From contig CALPMC020000022.1 of assembly GCA_943324565.2 (NCBI GenBank), positions 1 through 37,466 of the forward strand: DNA of 37,466 nt, written 5' to 3'. How positions within the stretch are numbered: the first letter of the stretch is position 1; each line of letters begins with the position of its first letter. Shown here one piece after another: positions 33,210-37,466 of the stretch. The position numbers and the translations under genes are program-made. The notes below the pieces were generated by a model. That model had not been told where the DNA came from. It saw nothing but the letters and a program-made list of their open reading frames with translations, and ran no database searches. This DNA comes from Chitinophaga pinensis (GTDB lineage: Bacteria; Bacteroidota; Bacteroidia; Flavobacteriales_D; Crocinitomicaceae).

Positions 33210-34547
33210 TTAATCCAATTTTCTTTTTCTAAACCACTTATCAAAACTTGAAGGTGAAACAATCAATCCAAAATTCATTCCTATAAATGATTCCTTCAAT
33301 GCATTTGCTTCATTCAAACCTCTTTGTCCAAATTGAAAAGATATATTCAGAGATGAAAGTGATTGTTGAGCAAGAATTGGAATTCCTAATCCAAAGGTTA
33401 AACCACGTTCTTCATAAACACGTTCATTTTTAAAATAAGGTAAAGTTTGTTGATAAGCACCCAAACGATAACTGAATTTTTCTAAAGCTTTTAAATTAGT
33501 AAAGTTCTCAGAGATTCTTAATTCAGGATTGAACTGTAAACCGAAACTCAATTTAGTGTAATCTACTAAATCCCATTTCGTTAAGGTTCCAATTTCTGGT
33601 TGAACACTACTGTAATCAGCATAAGAAAGCATAACATTTAAACCGGGATGCAAAATTCGTGTTTTACGATGCCAATCAGGTAAGGCAAATAAGTAATTTA
33701 TTCCGAGTTTAAAACATAAACCAACATTCACTTTTCCGCTAGTTACGTTGTAAAGTAGTGTATCGTAAGAATTTGGTGTATTGATGTTTGACGCTGTATA
33801 TAATTCTTCCTTGTAAGTAGTATTGTAACTTTGTGCCGGTTCAACAACTGCAGAAAGCATCAATTGTTGTTTTTTGGTAATCGCTTGACGGTAGTAAGTT
33901 CCTATTTCATAATGGAATGCGCGCATTTGAAAAATATCATAACTCAATCCGCCTTGTGAAGTATTTGGATCCACTAACAGTGATTTTCGTTGATTGTTAA
34001 CACTTCCAAATAAATAAGAAGCATTGAATCCTAGTGCAAGTTTTGTATTTTTCTTGTTTAAAATTCCATAGGAAAAACCCAAAAATAGATTTTGAATTCC
34101 ACCTGTTCCGATGTACGTATATTCCAACGTGTCAGTTCCAGTGAATTGTTTTTCAGAAAATGAATATCCTCTTGTTGAATAAGGACGAAGACCAAACGCC
34201 AATCCCATTTTCTTTTTCATTTTGAATCCGATAGCGAAATGTTCTACTAAAGCAGTTCCACTTAATTCTGAAGCAGAACCTTGGTCGTAACGAGAAAGAC
34301 GTGAGGTAATATCTAAAGAAAACAGTGTATTTCCACTACTTAAAGTACTATATGAAGCGGGGTTGAAAAAATTCAATTGCGTAGAATCGAAAAAGTTAAA
34401 GTTATTTTTTCCTAACGCATTATAAATGGAGTGACTTCCTGATGCTTGTTCTCCGATTCCAGAGTAGGAAATAGGGTCTTTGGTACTTGATTGACCATAA
34501 ATTCCTGATATAAAAGCTAATAAAAGTAAACTAAGCGTGTGTCGCAT
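33210..34547 (-). CDS. Outer-membrane beta-barrel protein (FadL/PorV-like appearance)
   Basis: This 445-aa protein has a signal peptide (MRHTLSLLLLAFISGIYGQ) and many amphipathic beta strands with Gly/Tyr turns, e.g. KMGLAFGLRPYSTRGYSFSE and RKTRILHPGLNVMLSYADYS. The N-terminal NFFNPASYSTLSSGNTLFSL is like FadL- or PorV-type barrels. A named function cannot be assigned. It starts inside the 3' end of coaX (17-nt overlap) and precedes lptC, an arrangement I recall as common in Flavobacteriales. Confidence 0.75.
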   Translation of the reverse strand: MRHTLSLLLLAFISGIYGQSSTKDPISYSGIGEQASGSHSIYNALGKNNFNFFDSTQLNFFNPASYSTLSSGNTLFSLDITSRLSRYDQGSASELSGTALVEHFAIGFKMKKKMGLAFGLRPYSTRGYSFSEKQFTGTDTLEYTYIGTGGIQNLFLGFSYGILNKKNTKLALGFNASYLFGSVNNQRKSLLVDPNTSQGGLSYDIFQMRAFHYEIGTYYRQAITKKQQLMLSAVVEPAQSYNTTYKEELYTASNINTPNSYDTLLYNVTSGKVNVGLCFKLGINYLFALPDWHRKTRILHPGLNVMLSYADYSSVQPEIGTLTKWDLVDYTKLSFGLQFNPELRISENFTNLKALEKFSYRLGAYQQTLPYFKNERVYEERGLTFGLGIPILAQQSLSSLNISFQFGQRGLNEANALKESFIGMNFGLIVSPSSFDKWFRKRKLD

Positions 34548-35256
34548 TCAATTTGTAAATTTCAAAGATTCCTTTGAGGGTTAAATTTTCGTCTGCAAAG
34601 ATGTTACTTTTTTGCTCGAAATCAAAATAATGAGCATCTCCACCTGTGATAAAAATAGTTAAGTCTTGATATTCATGTTGATAACGATTAATAATACCAT
34701 TTATTTCAGCTTGCATCCCATTTTGAACACCTGACTGAATGGCTGAGGTTGTGGAATCACCAATTAAATCTATTGCTGTTGTTGGTTCAAGAAGTGGCAG
34801 TTTGGCCGTAAATGAATTTAAAGCTTTGAAACGCAACCGCAAACCAGGAGAAATCGCACCGCCTAGATAATTTTGATGTTCATCTAAAAAATCAAATTTG
34901 ATACAAGTACCAATGTCAACGCACAATCGATTCCCAGTTGACTTTAGTGAATTTAAAGCAGCGATATTACAAAGTCGATCGATGCCTAAAGTTGCTGGAG
35001 TTGTATATTTCATCCCAAATGGAAGACTCAAATTGGAATGAATTTGAAAAATTGAACTTGCTTTTTTCTTTAAATCCTCCCAAAAAGAGGCATCTATTAC
35101 CGAAGAAAGAACGATTTTTTCATTTTTATCTATAAAATTTAGGAGTGCTAAACGATCTTCAAAATATTTAACAGAAAGAAGTGTATTGTTTTCAAATACA
35201 GCAAGTTTAACTCGTGTATTACCTGCGTCAAGTACTTGAATTCTTTCCATTTTCAT
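34531..35256 (-). CDS. coaX: Type III pantothenate kinase
   Basis: This 241-aa CoaX phosphorylates pantothenate, the first CoA step. The ASKHA-fold signatures are LDAGNTRVKLAVF, TLGIDRLCNIAAL, CVDIGTCIKFDFL, GGAISPGLRLRFKAL and IFITGGDAHYF. TAACTTTG at 35269-35276 (minus strand) is a -7 candidate 12 bp before the ATG. The gene is first in the operon coaX, outer-membrane protein, lptC, small membrane protein. It stands divergent to tRNA-Phe. Confidence 0.93.
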   Translation of the reverse strand: MKMERIQVLDAGNTRVKLAVFENNTLLSVKYFEDRLALLNFIDKNEKIVLSSVIDASFWEDLKKKASSIFQIHSNLSLPFGMKYTTPATLGIDRLCNIAALNSLKSTGNRLCVDIGTCIKFDFLDEHQNYLGGAISPGLRLRFKALNSFTAKLPLLEPTTAIDLIGDSTTSAIQSGVQNGMQAEINGIINRYQHEYQDLTIFITGGDAHYFDFEQKSNIFADENLTLKGIFEIYKLNATHA

Positions 35257-35306
35257 CGGTTTTCAGCACAAAGTTAAACTGCTTTTTACGATTTTTTGGA
35301 AATAAA

Positions 35307-35339
35307 TTTGATTTTCAAAAGAAAAAGTTATTAAATTTG
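35307..35339 (+). promoter_or_regulatory. tRNA-Phe promoter
   Basis: TTTG (35307-35310), 21 bp, TAAATTTG (35332-35339), then 15 bp to the tRNA. Motifs and spacing equal those of tRNA-Val in this window. Confidence 0.7.
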
Positions 35340-35354
35340 CACCCACCGAAAGCT

Positions 35355-35427
35355 GGTACCTTAGCTCAGTCGGTAGAGCAAAGGACTGAAAATCCTTGTG
35401 TCCCTGGTTCGATTCCTGGAGGTACCA
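35355..35427 (+). tRNA. tRNA-Phe (GAA)
   Basis: Acceptor GGTACCT/AGGTACC, D arm GCTC/GAGC, anticodon stem AAGGA/TCCTT with loop CTGAAAA (anticodon GAA, Phe), and T loop TTCGATT. The T stem CCTGG/CCTGG has one T-T mismatch. CCA is not encoded. A second, damaged copy of its 3' half lies at 35725-35779. Confidence 0.95.
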
Positions 35428-35434
35428 CTGAAAG

Positions 35435-35469
35435 AAAAGCGACGCGAAAGTGTCGCTTTTTTTGTTTCT
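35435..35469 (+). terminator. tRNA-Phe terminator (first copy)
   Basis: AAAGCGAC, a short loop and GTCGCTTTTTTT form a hairpin with a T-run right after tRNA-Phe. The 35-bp sequence is identical to 35784-35818. Confidence 0.85.
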
Positions 35470-35483
35470 TAATAATAATTACT

Positions 35484-35729
35484 ATGTTTTTCGTTTATGT
35501 AATTTATTCAGATACAATTGGAAGAAAGTACATTGGTCAAACTGAAGATTTAGAACGAAGAATAAATGAACATAACAATGGTTTGTTAGGTGTTTACACT
35601 AAAAATAAAGGACCATGGCGGCTGGTTTATTTTGAGCAATATCAAACAAGATCGGAAGCAATGAAAAGAGAGAAGGAACTTAAAACTGGTAAAGGGAGAG
35701 ATTTTCTTAAAACAACAATAGGTTACTGA
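35484..35729 (+). CDS. GIY-YIG nuclease family protein
   Basis: This 81-aa single-domain nuclease begins MFFVYVIYSD (GIY position), followed by KYIGQTEDLERRINEHN (YIG plus conserved Arg) and MKREKELKTGKGRDFL with the metal-binding Glu. It is like the short URI/GIY-YIG proteins common in Bacteroidota. A longer open frame starts upstream but runs through the tRNA; the ATG at 35484 is the sensible start. The stop TGA lies within the tRNA-derived repeat that follows. No promoter is seen between the preceding terminator and this ATG, so expression would need read-through. Confidence 0.88.
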   Translation: MFFVYVIYSDTIGRKYIGQTEDLERRINEHNNGLLGVYTKNKGPWRLVYFEQYQTRSEAMKREKELKTGKGRDFLKTTIGY

Positions 35730-35779
35730 AAATCCTTGAGTCCCTGTTCGCCGCGGCGAACGATCCTGGAGGTACCACT
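35725..35779 (+). repeat. Damaged second copy of the tRNA-Phe 3' half
   Basis: It matches 35385-35429 (anticodon loop to past the 3' end), with one substitution (TTGTG to TTGAG), small indels and an insertion in the T arm that creates the 14-bp palindrome TTCGCCGCGGCGAA (35747-35760). The acceptor end GGAGGTACCACT is intact. No 5' half is present, so it cannot be a tRNA. It holds the stop codon of the GIY-YIG gene. Confidence 0.9.
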
Positions 35780-35783
35780 TGAT

Positions 35784-35818
35784 AAAAGCGACGCGAAAGT
35801 GTCGCTTTTTTTGTTTCT
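35784..35818. terminator. Second copy of the tRNA-Phe terminator
   Basis: Identical to 35435-35469 over 35 bp. It lies between the GIY-YIG gene and the convergent PD-(D/E)XK-like gene, whose stop codon (35817-35819) overlaps its last bases, so it may serve both directions. Confidence 0.85.
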
Positions 35819-36734
35819 AAATCTCAATCAATAAATCATTTTCTATTATCCAATTTCTGATTTGTTCCAAATTAAATAAACCTTTTTTGATATCTTCTAT
35901 TTGATCTTCAAATTCCTTTGTCCTATCAATTTTTGTTGATTTAATTCGAATTGAAAAGCTTTTATTGTGTTTTTCGAGCAGCATTCCATTAGGAAGTTTT
36001 TCTTTTATTTTAAAGTACAACTCATTACTGAACCCTCTAAAATTTGCATCTGTGTTTCCTTGACCAAGTTTGTGGTAAAAAGTTATTCCTTGAAGTTCAT
36101 CATCATAAAGCATCGGCCAATCGCTGTTATGTGGAACAATACCAGGTTTTTTCATCGTAAATGAAGGGTGATTCTTTTCTTTAAAATGCCAGTATAAATG
36201 CCAAAATTTTTGAACAGTTTCAGAATTTACAGGTTGATATCCCCTTCTTAATTTTTCTGATGCGATTTTGAGAAGTTCACTTTTAAATAGATTTCTTTTA
36301 GTCCCAATCAATTCAAATCTTGATGCAATTGTTTCGTATGAAATGTAATTTTCAAAATCGTTTTGATTCTCACAATATAGGTTTGGTGCAACTAATACGG
36401 TATATATTTTATCGCACTCATTTTTAATTAGATACTCATTTGCTCTTTTAGTATATCGTTCATATTGAGCTTCCTGAAAAGAAGCATCTAATTTATTCTC
36501 TATTAGAACAAATATTTTGGAATCTTCTGAATTATAAGAAAACAATATATCAGTTTCTCCTAAACCAAAGTCTGTAATACTTCTCCATGCTCCATTTACA
36601 GATAAAAATCTAGGCAAATTCAATTCATTTACAAACCACTCACAAAAGGAATTGTCAGTTATCAATTCTTCAAGTAATATTAAATCAACATCCCTTTCTA
36701 AAATTGATTCGACTGGTAAAATAGTATGTTCCAT
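35817..36734 (-). CDS. PD-(D/E)XK nuclease superfamily protein
   Basis: This 305-aa protein has a restriction-endonuclease-like core near residues 58-95: GETDILFSYNSEDSKIFVLI, ENKLDASFQEAQYERY. This gives Asp62, Glu79-Asn-Lys81 (the D...ExK triad) and the QxxRY tail, as in PDDEXK_4-type families. The C-terminal half (LYFKIKEKLPNGMLLEKHNK) may be a substrate or partner-binding part. Members occur singly in variable regions and are suspected to act on DNA, but no methylase or partner gene is near. It stands alone. Confidence 0.8.
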   Translation of the reverse strand: MEHTILPVESILERDVDLILLEELITDNSFCEWFVNELNLPRFLSVNGAWRSITDFGLGETDILFSYNSEDSKIFVLIENKLDASFQEAQYERYTKRANEYLIKNECDKIYTVLVAPNLYCENQNDFENYISYETIASRFELIGTKRNLFKSELLKIASEKLRRGYQPVNSETVQKFWHLYWHFKEKNHPSFTMKKPGIVPHNSDWPMLYDDELQGITFYHKLGQGNTDANFRGFSNELYFKIKEKLPNGMLLEKHNKSFSIRIKSTKIDRTKEFEDQIEDIKKGLFNLEQIRNWIIENDLLIEI

Positions 36735-36815
36735 TTTGTAAAGTAGTTTTCTTTTTACGTTAACTTGTTCATTCTAAAATTAAAAATATTTCCCAAAATA
36801 GAATTCCCCACTTTA

Positions 36816-37466
36816 TCAAGAATCAAATTGTGATGCATCCCATTCAGCGTCATCGGGAAAAAGGTCAGCTTTTCTTTTACTCATTTCTGTGGCAATGGAA
36901 GCGCTGTTTCCTACTTGTTCATTTAATTTTGAAATGATATTCTGGTAGCTTTCTTTATCTTTATTTTGACTGAGTTTGAAAACGTTTTCAATCTTATCTG
37001 CTCGAATTTCAAAACCTACAATGGCAGGCATCATTTTACTTAGATATTGGTCGGACAAGTTGTCGTAAAATGTCAATGATTGCGTATTCCCTTTTTCAAA
37101 TTTTAATGTTAATTTTCGCATGAATAGCTTCAAATCTTCTTGTTGCATGAAAGTTAGTTGTCCGCCAATGTGAACGCTCATGTAATTCCATGTCGAGCCA
37201 ATGTGCGGATTCGTGTACCAAGAAGCACTTACATAGCAACTCGGACCTGTGAAAACGAGTAATGCGTTCGGATTTTCTACAAATGCTTTGTGATGATCCG
37301 TATTTCGCATGAGGTGACCTTGTAAATAAAGTTCGCCGTTTCTTTCCTCGAATATTACAGGAATTTGTGTGGCAACTTGTTCACCCAACAATGTACTTCC
37401 TGTTAAAAATGCAAATGGATGTGCCTCAATAAATTCCAAAATTGCTTGCTGGTCTTTTTCTTTGAA
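36816..37466 (-). CDS. PaiB-like FMN-binding protein (N-terminus cut by window end)
   Basis: The frame is open to the right edge (FKEKDQQAILEFIEAHPFAF), so the TTG at 37439 is not the start; perhaps 5-8 residues are missing. Motifs fit PaiB, a flavin-reductase-like split-barrel protein: LTGSTLLGEQVATQIPVIFE, GHLMRNTDHHKAF, FTGPSCYVSASWYTNPHIGS and TWNYMSVHIGGQL, then MPAIVGFEIRADKIENVFKL. PaiB of Bacillus represses sporulation and protease genes; in Bacteroidota the role is not known. Confidence 0.88.
   Translation of the reverse strand, partial: FKEKDQQAILEFIEAHPFAFLTGSTLLGEQVATQIPVIFEERNGELYLQGHLMRNTDHHKAFVENPNALLVFTGPSCYVSASWYTNPHIGSTWNYMSVHIGGQLTFMQQEDLKLFMRKLTLKFEKGNTQSLTFYDNLSDQYLSKMMPAIVGFEIRADKIENVFKLSQNKDKESYQNIISKLNEQVGNSASIATEMSKRKADLFPDDAEWDASQFDS

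Noticed and set aside
35214-35729. 171-codon open frame on the plus strand
   Set aside because: It runs through the tRNA-Phe gene and its terminator; only the part from ATG 35484 is protein-like (GIY-YIG).

Overview
The window looks like a chromosome segment of a Bacteroidota bacterium, most likely Flavobacteriales. The evidence is AT-rich DNA, almost no Shine-Dalgarno sequences, promoters of the TTTG / TAnnTTTG type, and typical families: DUF5686 with a carboxypeptidase-like domain, PUR/DUF3276, PagL-like and DUF2807 envelope proteins, a fused RibBA, and a Wzc/Wza pair. I cannot place it to genus.

Region by region. 1-5450: end of an unknown gene, a 23-bp degenerate tandem repeat running into an AAA/DUF4143 ATPase, a mazG-mscS pair on the minus strand, and a PagL-like / DUF2807 / xth group on the plus strand. 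5464-10889: an exopolysaccharide locus with a tyrosine autokinase carrying a (GY)9 tail, an export lipoprotein, a sugar transferase and a divergent ATP-grasp protein. 10936-15353: panD, then an AraC-type regulator, a three-PAS hybrid histidine kinase and a stand-alone receiver. 15367-20810: lolD-ribBA, pepD, menB and two unknown genes.

21155-27327 is a 6.1-kb integrated element. It lies between two exact 47-bp repeats of the 3' part of a tRNA-Val(TAC) gene; the intact tRNA and a tyrosine recombinase are at the right end. TGTGCAC motifs occur near both ends. The left part is a graveyard: a truncated DUF3871 gene, the promoter, operator and start of an XRE controller, and the C-terminus of a type I methyltransferase (HsdM) joined to it by a deletion. 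The remaining cargo is seven unrecognised genes. Three of these (380, 225 and 211 aa) share a domain I do not recognise, and the small ones between them include a membrane-anchored and an exported protein. This is the best candidate for an undescribed accessory, possibly defence, system, but no function can be read from the sequence.

27374-35256 is core DNA: a PUR protein, a flavoprotein of the dihydrolipoamide dehydrogenase/SthA fold lacking both redox cysteines, a DUF5686 protein, and a coaX - outer-membrane protein - lptC - small membrane protein operon. 35307-35818 holds tRNA-Phe followed by a tiny GIY-YIG nuclease gene, a second damaged copy of the tRNA 3' half and a second identical terminator. 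This resembles a ~350-bp nuclease-only element that enters a tRNA gene and restores it, and is the second main candidate. A PD-(D/E)XK-type protein and a PaiB-like flavoprotein cut by the window edge end the sequence.
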